From the NCBI GenBank assembly GCA_002316015.1, contig DCCS01000024.1:6873-55759 (forward strand): a stretch of DNA of 48,887 nucleotides, in the 5' to 3' direction. This DNA comes from Prevotellaceae bacterium UBA1075 (GTDB lineage Bacteria; Bacteroidota; Bacteroidia; Bacteroidales; Bacteroidaceae). The stretch's first letter is position 1; each line of letters begins with the position of its first letter. Made by a program: the position numbers and the translations under genes. The notes under the pieces were generated by a model. The model saw nothing but the letters and a program-made list of their open reading frames with translations. It had not been told where the DNA came from and ran no database searches. This document shows, piece after piece, positions 24,855 through 32,298 of this stretch.

Positions 24855-25339
24855 GCTTCTTTCTTTATTTGTTTGCATGTGAGTCTATTGTACTCTTAAT
24901 GATTTCTAATACCTTTTCTATGTCATGCAAGACTTCCTCATTGGTGAACCGTATCAGATGATATCCTCTATATCTTAGCCAAGAGGTGCGGTTCTTGTCC
25001 AATTCTTGCTGCGTAAGTTCCGCGTGATAGCCACCATCCACCTCAATGACAAGCTTCTTGGGCAAGCAAAAGAAGTCAACGATATAGTCTCCTATGATAT
25101 GTTGCTGTCTAAAGGGAACCCCCAGGGCATTCCCTTTAATGTGCTTCCAGAGTACCGCCTCGGCTTCTGTCGGAAATTTGCGGTTCTTCTTTGCCAGCTC
25201 TTTCAGTAAGCAATACCATGCAGGGTCTGCTGTAAGGTAACCATAGTTATCCATATATAGTCTTTACACTCTTTCTCTTTCTTTGCTTATGAGTTGCCAT
25301 TGTAGGCTTCTTCCCCCCTTGGGGGGATGAGAGGGGGGC
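24812..25339. mobile_element. Candidate mobile unit: DUF559 gene between inverted G/C palindromes
   Basis: Box A (24812-24842, plus strand) and box B (25309-25339, minus strand) agree at 28 of 31 positions. Each is a GCCCCCCTC arm followed by the palindrome TCCCCCCAAGGGGGGA. Between them lie the DUF559 gene (24865-25254) and short flanks, all AT-rich (38-43 percent GC in the 120 bases counted, against clearly GC-rich neighbours). The left end merges into argG: the G of its TAG stop is the first base of box B. The right end merges into argC and supplies its ATG. No transposase and no clear target duplication are visible. Calling it mobile is inference from the inverted ends, the composition and the extra copies of the box elsewhere in the window. 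Confidence 0.6.
24865..25254 (-). CDS. DUF559 endonuclease-like protein
   Basis: A 129-residue DUF559 protein, a family related to very-short-patch-repair nucleases and the PD-(D/E)XK fold. The family pattern is clear: PTEAEAVLWKHIKG (residues 28-41, with Glu30 and Glu32), GVPFRQQHIIGDYIVDFFC (Asp56 and Asp60) and KKLVIEVDGGYH (Glu71, Asp73, His77), which would form the acidic metal site; LRYRGYHLIRFTNEEVL follows. It lies in the arginine operon between argG and argC in the same direction, with AT-rich codon use unlike its neighbours, and it is bracketed by inverted palindromes. It has no role in arginine synthesis. A nicking or cutting role in spread of the palindromes is a hypothesis; a solitary repair-type nuclease is the alternative. 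Confidence 0.88.
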   Translation of the reverse strand: MDNYGYLTADPAWYCLLKELAKKNRKFPTEAEAVLWKHIKGNALGVPFRQQHIIGDYIVDFFCLPKKLVIEVDGGYHAELTQQELDKNRTSWLRYRGYHLIRFTNEEVLHDIEKVLEIIKSTIDSHANK

Positions 25340-26544
25340 TACCTCTCCTCCTCGGGGTGAGCCAGGTAGTAGGCGCGCAGGGGCGTGCTGCTCACCTTGA
25401 TGAAGCCCTTGGCCTCCTCGCTGGTCCAGCCCTTGGCGCCCTCGCCATACTCGCCCAGCTTGTTCTTCACCAGGTCGTTGGGCGTGTCGCAGCCCACCGT
25501 CTGGAAGCAGTAGGGACGCAGCTCCAGGGTCACCGTGCCCGTCACATGGCGCTGGCTGCTGGTGAGCATGGCCTCGATGTCGGTCATCACAGGCTCCAGG
25601 TACTGGCTCTCGTGCAGGAACATGCCGTACCAGTTGCTCACCTGGTCCTTCCAGTACTGCTGCCACTTGCTCAGCGTGTATTTCTCCAGGAAGCGGTGCG
25701 CGCCTATGATGAGCATGGGGGCGGCGGCCTCGAATCCCACACGTCCCTTGATGCCCACGATGGTGTCGCCCACATGGCAGTCGCGCCCGATGGCATAGGC
25801 TGCCCCTATCTCCTCCACAGCCTGGATGGCCTTGATGTGGTCGGTGTACTGCTTGCCGTTCACACTCACCAGTTCGCCCCTCTTGAATCCAAGTGACAGA
25901 ATCTCGGAGTCGTGCCTGGTGAGGTGCTTCAGGTAGGCACTCTCGGGCAGTCCCTGGGTGCTGTCCAGTATCTCGCCCCCGCAGATGCTCGTGCCCCAGA
26001 TGCCCACGTTGTAGGAGTACTTCAGCTTGGTGAAGTCGGCCTGGAAGCCGTGCTGGTTCAGGTAGTCAATCTCCTCCTTGCGGCTCAGGTTTCCGTCGCG
26101 GGTGAGCGTGATAATCTCCACGCCCGGGGCCATCACCAGGAATGTCATGTCGAAGCGTATCTGGTCGTTGCCCGCGCCCGTGCTGCCATGCGCGATGGCA
26201 CTCGCGCCTATCTCCTTGGCGTATCGTGCGATGGCCAGGGCCTGGAAGATGCGCTCCGAGCTCACGCTGATGGGGTAGCAGTTGTTTCGGAGCACATTGC
26301 CATAGACCATGTACTTGAGCGACTTCTCGTAGTACTCCTGTGTCACGTCCAGCGTGACGTACTTGGTCGCGCCCAGCCGGTAGGCGTTCTCCTCGTTGGC
26401 CTTCAGTTGCTCGGGGCTGAACCCGCCTGTGTTTGCACAGGCCGCATACACCTCGTAACCCTTCTCCTTGGCCAGGTACATCACCGTGTAACTGGTGTCC
26501 AGGCCGCCGCTGAAGGCAACCACCACTTTCTTCTTCTGTTCCAT
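25339..26544 (-). CDS. argG: Argininosuccinate synthase
   Basis: A 401-residue enzyme joining citrulline and aspartate with ATP. The PP-loop VVVAFSGGLDTSYTVMYL is at residues 7-24; IAHGSTGAGNDQIRF (about 118-132) and YSYNVGIWGTSICGGEI are conserved substrate-binding regions of the family. The C terminus (AYYLAHPEEER) ends at a TAG whose last base is the first base of the inverted palindrome of the DUF559 unit, so the element abuts the gene without truncating any recognised motif. A 237-base spacer separates it from the upstream GNAT gene; that spacer is GC-rich and includes a weak palindrome-like stretch near 26560-26595. Confidence 0.96.
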   Translation of the reverse strand: MEQKKKVVVAFSGGLDTSYTVMYLAKEKGYEVYAACANTGGFSPEQLKANEENAYRLGATKYVTLDVTQEYYEKSLKYMVYGNVLRNNCYPISVSSERIFQALAIARYAKEIGASAIAHGSTGAGNDQIRFDMTFLVMAPGVEIITLTRDGNLSRKEEIDYLNQHGFQADFTKLKYSYNVGIWGTSICGGEILDSTQGLPESAYLKHLTRHDSEILSLGFKRGELVSVNGKQYTDHIKAIQAVEEIGAAYAIGRDCHVGDTIVGIKGRVGFEAAAPMLIIGAHRFLEKYTLSKWQQYWKDQVSNWYGMFLHESQYLEPVMTDIEAMLTSSQRHVTGTVTLELRPYCFQTVGCDTPNDLVKNKLGEYGEGAKGWTSEEAKGFIKVSSTPLRAYYLAHPEEER

Positions 26545-26781
26545 AATGATACTCTCCGCTCCCCCTTCCCTCCTCCTCGCCGGTGGAGGGCGGCGGGCAG
26601 TGTGCCTGCCCCGTGGTACGGTGGGGGATATGTTAATGTGTTATACTTTCCTTGGCCGCTCTTGCCGCCTCTCTCTCTGCCGCACGCCTGTCCCGGTGTC
26701 CTGCCCGGGGGCGCGTGCCGTGCCCTGTGGCTTGCGCGCGCCGCCTGCGGCCCCTCCCGCTGTCCTGCGGACGGGTTCGGG

Positions 26782-27396
26782 CTACTCGATGCCTCGGAGC
26801 ACCAGTTGGCGCATCACGTCCTTGAACACATCGAGCGATGTCGGCTCGCCATGGTGCTTGTCGGGGTCCCACAGCATGCCTGTGCAGATGCAGAACCTGC
26901 GCTCCTTCTCCTCCAGTATCGTGTGGTTGCAGCAGCCCAGGCAGCCGCGCCAGAACGCCTCGTCGTCCGTGAGCTGGTTGAAACTCACGGGCACATAGCC
27001 CAGTGCCGTGTTCATCTTCATCACCGCGTCGCCGCTTGTGAGGCTGAATATCTTGGCGTGCGGCCAGCGTATGCGCGCCAGGGTGAATGTGTAGTCCTTG
27101 ATGCGCTTGGCCACCCCGTGCCCCTGGTAGTCGGGGTGCACGATGAGCCCGCTGGTGGTCACATAGTGCTTGTTGCCCCATGTCTCGATGTAGCTGAAGC
27201 CCGCAAACCTGTCACCGTCCAGTGCCAGTATGGCCTTGCCCTCCTTCATCTTGGTGGCCACATACTCGTGTGTGCGCTCGGCGATGCCTGTGCCGCGTTT
27301 CTTGGCGGCCTCTCGTATGGTGTCGAGTATGGTGTCCACATACGCCTCGTGCGCTGCCTCGGCCACCACTATCCTTATGTTGTCCTCCTGGTTCAT
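26782..27396 (-). CDS. GNAT acyltransferase, probable N-succinylglutamate synthase
   Basis: A 204-residue GNAT-fold protein. The acyl-CoA pyrophosphate loop is GLIVHPDYQGHGVAKRI (about residues 93-109, Q-x-x-G-x-A type); a cysteine-rich segment RGCLGCCNHTIL (about 149-160) is a peculiarity of this subfamily. Placement between argR and argG in the same operon, and the absence of argA or argJ, point to the first step of arginine synthesis. From memory, the counterpart in the Bacteroides thetaiotaomicron arg cluster was assigned as N-succinylglutamate synthase from mutant fitness data; the present assignment rests on that synteny and on the downstream argF'. An acetyl donor is the alternative. 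Confidence 0.75.
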   Translation of the reverse strand: MNQEDNIRIVVAEAAHEAYVDTILDTIREAAKKRGTGIAERTHEYVATKMKEGKAILALDGDRFAGFSYIETWGNKHYVTTSGLIVHPDYQGHGVAKRIKDYTFTLARIRWPHAKIFSLTSGDAVMKMNTALGYVPVSFNQLTDDEAFWRGCLGCCNHTILEEKERRFCICTGMLWDPDKHHGEPTSLDVFKDVMRQLVLRGIE

Positions 27397-27467
27397 CTCT
27401 CTCTGCCTGCAGGGCGTGCCTGGTGCCGTGTCCCTTCCTCGTCTTTTCTGTATATGTGGTATGTTGT

Positions 27468-27968
27468 CTATGAGTTCTCCTCCCCGCTTGCCCGTCCCTT
27501 GTCGAGCTGTGGCACGATGCCCAGTATCACGCTGCGCGCGTCCTCCCTTTCCGCGTTCTCGTCGAGCACGACCATCACCGTGTCGTCGCCCGCCACCGAG
27601 CCCAGGAAGAAGGGGTGCGCGGCCCTGTCAATCTCCAGGGCCACCATGCTGGCGTGTCCCGGCGGCGTGTGCACCACCATGATGTTGGCCGAGAAGCGCA
27701 CGCTCCACCTCCTCTTGTCCAGTTCCTCGCGCGACGGGGCCACCAGGAACTGCCCCTCGTGGGGCAATGCATATGCGCTGTGCCCGCTCTTGCCGCGCAC
27801 CTTGCTTATGCGCAGCTGCTTGAGGTCGCGGCTCAGTGTGGTCTGTGTGCAGGGGAATCCGGCCTTGTCCAGTTCTATCATCAGGTCTTCCTGGCTGCAC
27901 ACCACCCTCGAGGCCACAATCATGCGTATGGTCTGCAGGCGTGTCTTCTTGTCGTGCCGGTTTTGCAT
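27468..27968 (-). CDS. argR: Arginine repressor
   Basis: A 166-residue ArgR/AhrC-type regulator and first gene of the operon. The winged-helix DNA-binding domain covers about residues 5-75 (RLQTIRMIVAS, then TQTTLSRDLKQLRISKV as recognition region); the C-terminal hexamerisation and arginine-binding domain has HTPPGHASMVALEID and the acidic GSVAGDDTVMVVL motif, whose paired aspartates bind arginine. ATG 27968 was chosen because a perfect -7 box lies at 27989-27996, upstream of it; an in-frame start at 28064 would lie before the promoter. It probably controls its own operon, but I could not identify a convincing ARG box. Confidence 0.94.
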   Translation of the reverse strand: MQNRHDKKTRLQTIRMIVASRVVCSQEDLMIELDKAGFPCTQTTLSRDLKQLRISKVRGKSGHSAYALPHEGQFLVAPSREELDKRRWSVRFSANIMVVHTPPGHASMVALEIDRAAHPFFLGSVAGDDTVMVVLDENAEREDARSVILGIVPQLDKGRASGEENS

Positions 27969-27988
27969 AAACTTTCCGTTTCTGGCTG

Positions 27989-27996
27989 CAAAGTTA
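27989..27996 (-). promoter_or_regulatory. -7 box of the arginine/proline operon
   Basis: TAACTTTG on the minus strand matches TAnnTTTG exactly and lies 20 bases before the argR ATG. The -33 position holds no TTG, which would suit a promoter under regulatory control. Confidence 0.6.
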
Positions 27997-28178
27997 GGGA
28001 AAAAACGCGGTATAATGGTTCGCCGCCCCCTCTTATTATGAATTTTTATGATATACGAGTGCATGTTTATGCTGTTTTGTCATATAAGTGCGGCTGTCGC
28101 ACCGCAGTCCCCGGCATCCGCGTTTGCCTTGCTCCCGCGCGTGTGGCCTGTCGCGCGTGCGGACGGAGTGGTTTTGCC

Positions 28179-28266
28179 CCACCGTCCAGCCCAAGGCTGG
28201 TCGGTCATCGCACCAGGGTGAGACTGCCTGGTCATGCGGCTGCAACCACCGTCCAGCCTGGGGCTG
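28179..28266. other. Structured, imperfectly repeated spacer DNA
   Basis: The spacer 27997-28526 between the divergent argR and ABC operons holds no recognisable gene. Within it CCACCGTCCAGCC occurs twice (28179-28191 and 28246-28258), 67 bases apart, each copy starting a hairpin: CCAGCC/GGCTGG (28186-28200) and CAGCC/GGCTG (28254-28266). Between them ACCAGG/CCTGGT (28212-28217 with 28227-28232) forms a third stem. A small RNA or leader is possible; no promoter or terminator was identified for it. Confidence 0.4.
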
Positions 28267-28526
28267 TATGGTGCTGCGGCCAGGCGACTTCGCGCATGCG
28301 GATACTTGCCCACGGCTTGGCAGGCGGTTGTGCGCCCACGTGCGGTGTGCCGTGTGTACCTTCTTGGACTGACTCCCCCCGCCTGGCATGACTGGCTTCG
28401 TGCCGCAGGTGCGCTTTTCATCGCGCGCATATTCATATATGATGTGTAAACGCGTAGTGCAGATGAGGAAACGTTAAATAAGTGTTAAATGTCTCGGAAG
28501 ATGATGCGTTGCTCTCCTGAATACAC

Positions 28527-28534
28527 TACTTTTG
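28527..28534 (+). promoter_or_regulatory. -7 box of the ABC/GntR operon
   Basis: TACTTTTG matches TAnnTTTG and lies 33 bases before the ATG at 28568. The nearest TTG (28509-28511) is about five bases closer than the usual spacing, so the -33 element is uncertain. Confidence 0.5.
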
Positions 28535-28567
28535 CAGTGTACTATTTAACTATTACACTAAATAAGC

Positions 28568-29296
28568 ATGATAGACATAGACAATATCACCTTTGGATAT
28601 CGGTATGGGAAGCCTGTGCTCAAGGATTTCTCCCTGTCCTTTCCCCAGGGAGGGGTGTATGGGCTGCTGGGCAAGAACGGCACGGGCAAGAGCACGCTGC
28701 TCTACCTCATTTCGGGACTGCTGCGGCCTCAGCGCGGCGAGGTGCGTGTGGACGGGCTGCTGGCCGAGAACCGCCAGCCCGAGATGCTGAAGGAAATCTT
28801 CCTGGTGCCCGAGGAGTACGACCTGCCGGCCGTGAGCCTGCAGAGCTACACCCGCGCGCTCAAGCCCTTCTATCCCCGCTTCAGCGATGGGTTACTGCGC
28901 TCGTGCATCGAGGGTTTCGACCTGGATATGGACATGCACCTGGGCGCGCTCTCCATGGGGCAGAAGAAGAAGGTGTACATGTGCGTGGCCCTGGCCACAG
29001 GCACGCGCGTCCTGCTGATGGACGAGCCCACCAACGGGCTCGACATCCTGAGCAAGAGCCAGTTCCGCCGTGTGGTGGTGCAGGGCATGGACGAGCAGAA
29101 GACCGTGCTGGTGAGCACGCACCAGGTGCATGACGTGGAGCGCCTGCTCGACCATGTGACCATCATCGACGGCAACCGCGTGCTGATGCACGCCCCGCTC
29201 AACGAGGACAATGGCCCCGTGGACCTGGAGCGGCTGTTTGTGGAGACCGTGGAGGGCGCGTGTGTGGGTGCCCATTCAAACGGAGGCAATATATAA
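28568..29296 (+). CDS. ABC transporter ATP-binding protein
   Basis: A 242-residue ABC ATPase. Walker A is GLLGKNGTGKSTLLYL (about residues 33-48); the signature motif is degenerate but present as LSMGQKKKVYM; Walker B is VLLMDEPTNGLD, and the H-loop follows in VSTHQVHD. It is of the YtrB/EcsA-like type with a short helical domain. The partner permease follows 24 bases downstream and a YtrA-like GntR regulator comes third, an arrangement known for ABC exporters involved in envelope stress or cell-wall antibiotic response. Substrate unknown. Confidence 0.93.
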   Translation: MIDIDNITFGYRYGKPVLKDFSLSFPQGGVYGLLGKNGTGKSTLLYLISGLLRPQRGEVRVDGLLAENRQPEMLKEIFLVPEEYDLPAVSLQSYTRALKPFYPRFSDGLLRSCIEGFDLDMDMHLGALSMGQKKKVYMCVALATGTRVLLMDEPTNGLDILSKSQFRRVVVQGMDEQKTVLVSTHQVHDVERLLDHVTIIDGNRVLMHAPLNEDNGPVDLERLFVETVEGACVGAHSNGGNI

Positions 29297-29320
29297 TGAG
29301 AAACGGAGGACAGGGGAATT

Positions 29321-30205
29321 ATGATACAATTTGACATGAGGCGTTTTCTGAGTGTGGCACGCTGGGACGTGACCGTCAACAGGAGGTTTTACCTCAGCCA
29401 GGCCACTGGCCTGCTGGTGCTGGCGGCCTTCCCCGTGGTGCTGCGCTACATGTTCGGGTGGGCAGCGGGCGACCTCTCGCTCTTCGGCATGAGCGAGGAT
29501 GCAGACCTTGGCCACTTCGGACTCACAGGTGACGGGGATGGGCTGGCAGTCTATTACGGCATTGTCAACGGCTGCCTGCCCGTGGTGTACCTGAGTTACA
29601 TGTTCCACAACCTGGTGCGCAAGCAGGGGCGCATCGCCGAGCTCACCCTGCCGGCAAGCAATGTGGAGCGTTTCGTGTGGCATGCCGTCTTCAGCCTGGT
29701 GGCCCCGCAGGTGGTGTTTGCCCTCTCGGTACCGTGTGCCGATGTGCTCAACCTGCTCTTTGCCGCCCTGTTCGGAATCCTCTCGCAGGCGCATTCCCTC
29801 ACGCTGGCCTGGCTGCGCTCCGACACGCTTGCCGTGTTCTCGGTGCTGAACGCCTTTGACCATTCCTTCCTGGTGTATGTGGCGGCGGTCCTCTCCTCGT
29901 TCTGCTTCGTGAGCACCTTTGCCCTGGGCAATGCCTGGAAGTACCGCTACAACCTCATCTTCACCTGCATGGCACATGTGCTTTTCTGGATTGTGCTGAG
30001 CGTGGTGCTGATGTTCCTGGCGGGCATCTTCGTCCAGGTGGGGGGCCTCGCCTGGCAGGGGTATTGGGACTTCGATTTCAGTCCGAGTGTCACCGCCGTG
30101 CTCGTGGCGGTGTGCCTCGTGGAGTTTTCCCTGCTGGCGGGCATCTGGGCTCTGACCTATAAACTGTATTGCAACGCGCAGGTGACCAGCAGGCGCAACC
30201 GTTGA
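29321..30205 (+). CDS. ABC transporter permease-like membrane protein
   Basis: A 294-residue membrane protein with about six hydrophobic segments, for example ATGLLVLAAFPVVLRYMFGW, VNGCLPVVYLSYMF, VFSLVAPQVVFALSV, a segment near residue 185 (FLVYVAAVLSSFCFV), and two close to the C terminus (VLFWIVLSVVLMFLAGIFV and AVLVAVCLVEFSLLAGIWAL). No soluble domain. The N terminus is cytoplasmic and basic (MRRFLSVARWDVTVNRRFY). It most likely forms the membrane part for the ATPase encoded just upstream. The start ATG 29321 follows an AGGGGAATT stretch. Confidence 0.8.
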   Translation: MIQFDMRRFLSVARWDVTVNRRFYLSQATGLLVLAAFPVVLRYMFGWAAGDLSLFGMSEDADLGHFGLTGDGDGLAVYYGIVNGCLPVVYLSYMFHNLVRKQGRIAELTLPASNVERFVWHAVFSLVAPQVVFALSVPCADVLNLLFAALFGILSQAHSLTLAWLRSDTLAVFSVLNAFDHSFLVYVAAVLSSFCFVSTFALGNAWKYRYNLIFTCMAHVLFWIVLSVVLMFLAGIFVQVGGLAWQGYWDFDFSPSVTAVLVAVCLVEFSLLAGIWALTYKLYCNAQVTSRRNR

Positions 30206-30221
30206 CCAAAGACCTATCGCT

Positions 30222-30632
30222 ATGGAGTTCAAGGAACAGAAAGCCATCTATCTGCAGATTGCAGAGCGTGTGTGTGACGACATTCTTGCGGGCAAGTACC
30301 ATGAGGGCGAGAGGCTTCCCTCGGTGAGGGAACTTGCCATGGAGTCCGAGGTGAACGTCAACACCGTGGCACGCTCGCTGGAGTGGCTACAGCAGAAGGG
30401 CGTGGCCGTCACCCGCAGGGGGCTGGGCAACTTTGTGGCACAAGGCGGCACACAGGCTGTGGAGGCCCTGCGCCGTGACGAGTTCTTCACAGAGCTTCTG
30501 CCCGGCCTCTTCCATGTGATGCACACCCTGGGCGTGGGCATCAGCGAGGTGGTGGCACGCTGGCAGGCGCAGGAACAGGGGGCGCAAGCCCAGCCACACG
30601 ACCGCCCGACCACATGCCCGCACCCCGCATGA
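30222..30632 (+). CDS. GntR-family regulator (YtrA-like)
   Basis: A 136-residue regulator: a GntR winged helix (residues about 5-75, IYLQIAERVCDDILAGKYHEG onward, with LPSVRELA and VNVNTVARSLEWLQ) and a short helical C-terminal part as in the YtrA subfamily that controls neighbouring ABC exporters. It is the third gene of its operon, so it probably senses or limits expression of the transporter. Its last residues (HDRPTTCPHPA) are encoded by the beginning of the C/A-rich octamer-like spacer, so the 3' end of the gene appears to have been remodelled by that repeat. Confidence 0.9.
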   Translation: MEFKEQKAIYLQIAERVCDDILAGKYHEGERLPSVRELAMESEVNVNTVARSLEWLQQKGVAVTRRGLGNFVAQGGTQAVEALRRDEFFTELLPGLFHVMHTLGVGISEVVARWQAQEQGAQAQPHDRPTTCPHPA

Positions 30633-30690
30633 CCATAAGGCCGCACAAACACATAACCATACAACCATAAACCCATAAAACCGTAAAACA
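30633..30690 (+). repeat. Octamer-like C/A-rich leader before the DUF975 gene
   Basis: The 58-base spacer reads with a period near 8 as ...ACATAACC, ATACAACC, ATAAACCC, ATAAAACC, GTAAAACA and then the ATG. It is almost free of G on the coding strand. A related C-rich stretch runs back into the 3' end of the GntR gene. Confidence 0.6.
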
Positions 30691-31404
30691 ATGATCAGTA
30701 CATGTTCGCAATTGCGCGGCAAGGGCCGCGCCGACCTCAGGGGGCGATGGACGGAAGCCGCCATGCTCACATTTGTCCTCGCTGTCGTGACCTTCTTCGT
30801 GTCGGGCATCGGCAGCGCGATTGACATCGCCGTCTTCGGGCCTGGAAAATTAGGGCTCACAACCGATGCCGGTGCCCTCTTCCTGCTTTCCAGCAACACC
30901 ACCAACTGCTTCAGCTTTCTGGCGATCCTGCTGCTCCTGCCCATGGGATGGGGTTACACCGTGGCCTTCCTGGGCAACCGCCGTGCCGGGAGCGACGACC
31001 CCTTTGGCCCTGGCAACCTTTTCTCGGGCTACAGGGACTTCTGCCGCGTGTTCGGAACTATGCTCATCGCCGCGCTCTTCGAGTTCCTCTTCTACATGCT
31101 GCTCATCATTCCGGGCATCTGGATGGAGATGCGCCTGGCCATGGTGCCTTATATCCTGCGCGATTATCCCGAACTGAGTTACAACAAGGCACTGCGCCTG
31201 AGCGCCGACATGATGCAAGGACACAAGTGGAAACTGTTCTGCCTGGAACTGTCCTTCCTGGGATGGATACTCCTGTGCATCCCCACCCTGGGAATCGGAC
31301 TGTTATGGCTGTGCCCTTACATGTGCCAGACTATGGCCAACTTCTACGAGGAGGTGAAGGCCGAGTATGAGGGCACCCAGGAGGAATGTGCCTTTACAAT
31401 TTAA
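30691..31404 (+). CDS. DUF975 family membrane protein
   Basis: A 237-residue integral membrane protein of the DUF975 family. Hydrophobic segments lie at about residues 24-45 (MLTFVLAVVTFFVSGIGSAI), 70-90 (CFSFLAILLLLPMGWGYTVA), 125-150 (LIAALFEFLFYMLLIIPG) and 195-215 (LGWILLCIPTLGIGLLWLCPY). The family's diagnostic ALRLSADMMQGHKWKLFCLE segment, an amphipathic loop before the last helix, is present, followed by the YxxxTxANFYEE-type end (MCQTMANFYEEV). Function unknown in all species known to me. Probably co-transcribed with the ABC/GntR genes upstream. Confidence 0.88.
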   Translation: MISTCSQLRGKGRADLRGRWTEAAMLTFVLAVVTFFVSGIGSAIDIAVFGPGKLGLTTDAGALFLLSSNTTNCFSFLAILLLLPMGWGYTVAFLGNRRAGSDDPFGPGNLFSGYRDFCRVFGTMLIAALFEFLFYMLLIIPGIWMEMRLAMVPYILRDYPELSYNKALRLSADMMQGHKWKLFCLELSFLGWILLCIPTLGIGLLWLCPYMCQTMANFYEEVKAEYEGTQEECAFTI

Positions 31405-31422
31405 GAACCATGGGCTCGGCGG

Positions 31423-31456
31423 CCCCGCAAGACGCAAGTCCGCAAGCCGCCAAAGA
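31423..31456 (+). repeat. Short octamer-like array before the head-GIN gene
   Basis: The spacer contains CCGCAAGA, CGCAAGTC, CGCAAGCC and GCCAAAG in near 8-base phase, followed by an AT-rich stretch to the ATG at 31489. The same CGCAA core as the other arrays, but only three to four units. Confidence 0.5.
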
Positions 31457-31488
31457 CTATTAAATAAACAATTAAATATTACGACAAG

Positions 31489-32298
31489 ATGAAAAAGATT
31501 ATTTTCTCAGTGGCATTCCTGTTCAGCGCCAGCATGATGGCATCCTGCAACCAGATGGTGAACAAAGTGGTCAAGGCCTCTACCGAGGAGGCTATGAGAC
31601 ACGACTATAAGGACAGCAAGGAGCGTGGCCCCGTGGTGGAGCGCGAGGTCGCGGTGCCCACTTTTGACGAACTTGACCTGTCGGGCTGTGTCAAGGTAGT
31701 GTTTGTCCAAGGAGACGAAATCCAGGTGAAGCTGCGTGGCAACGAGAAAGACCTGGAGAAGTACGAGGCGAGGGTAAGGAACAGAGAACTACACATTGGC
31801 ATGAAGGGCCGTGGCCTCAGGGTCGGCGGAAAGAGCCCCAAGCTTACGGCCTACATCACGGCTCCCACGCTCAGGGACATTGACGTGAGCGGCGCTTGCA
31901 ACCTGCAGATGGCCCAGAAGGTGCGCCTGGACAACGAACTGGATATCGAGGTGAGCGGCGCGGTAGAGCTGGACATCGCCGACATGGAGGCGGAGTCGTT
32001 TGACCTGGATGTGAGCGGAGCCGGCAACGTGAGCCTCGGACATCTGAAGGCCAGGAACGAGGTGGGCGTCGATGTGAGTGGCGCAGGCGATGTGAAAGGA
32101 AGCGTTGAGGCCCGCGAAGTCGAGGTCGAACTGAGCGGGGCCGGCAACGTGACCCTGTCAGTCGATTGCGATTATCTGGATGGCAGCGTGTCGGGTGCCG
32201 CTGACCTCACCCTCAAGGGCAAGTGCCGCACCTTCAGAAAGAGCAAGAGCGGGGCGGCCAGCCTGAAGACGAGCAGACTGAAGGTGAGCGGAAAATGA
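31489..32298 (+). CDS. Head-GIN domain lipoprotein (DUF2807)
   Basis: A 269-residue exported lipoprotein. The signal peptide ends in the lipobox MMASC with the lipidated cysteine at residue 20. The rest is a right-handed beta-helical head-GIN domain: repeated DVSGA-type rungs such as DIDVSGACNLQM, IEVSGAVELDI, LDVSGAGNVSL, VDVSGAGDVKG and VELSGAGNVTL, one turn every 20-odd residues. The domain is common in Bacteroidota periplasmic or surface proteins; no catalytic function is known. Its TGA overlaps the ATG of the next ATPase gene (ATGA, 32295-32298), so it is translationally tied to the MacB-type exporter and may be an accessory or sensor of it. Confidence 0.92.
   Translation: MKKIIFSVAFLFSASMMASCNQMVNKVVKASTEEAMRHDYKDSKERGPVVEREVAVPTFDELDLSGCVKVVFVQGDEIQVKLRGNEKDLEKYEARVRNRELHIGMKGRGLRVGGKSPKLTAYITAPTLRDIDVSGACNLQMAQKVRLDNELDIEVSGAVELDIADMEAESFDLDVSGAGNVSLGHLKARNEVGVDVSGAGDVKGSVEAREVEVELSGAGNVTLSVDCDYLDGSVSGAADLTLKGKCRTFRKSKSGAASLKTSRLKVSGK

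Noticed and set aside
26545..26781. A missing small gene between argG and the GNAT gene
   Set aside because: Short frames there have no start context or family features, and the stretch is GC-rich spacer with a weak palindrome-like segment.
28030..28060. ARG box for ArgR
   Set aside because: The AT-rich stretch TATGAATTTTTATGATAT has one good half site only, and it lies upstream of the -33 region. Too weak to annotate.
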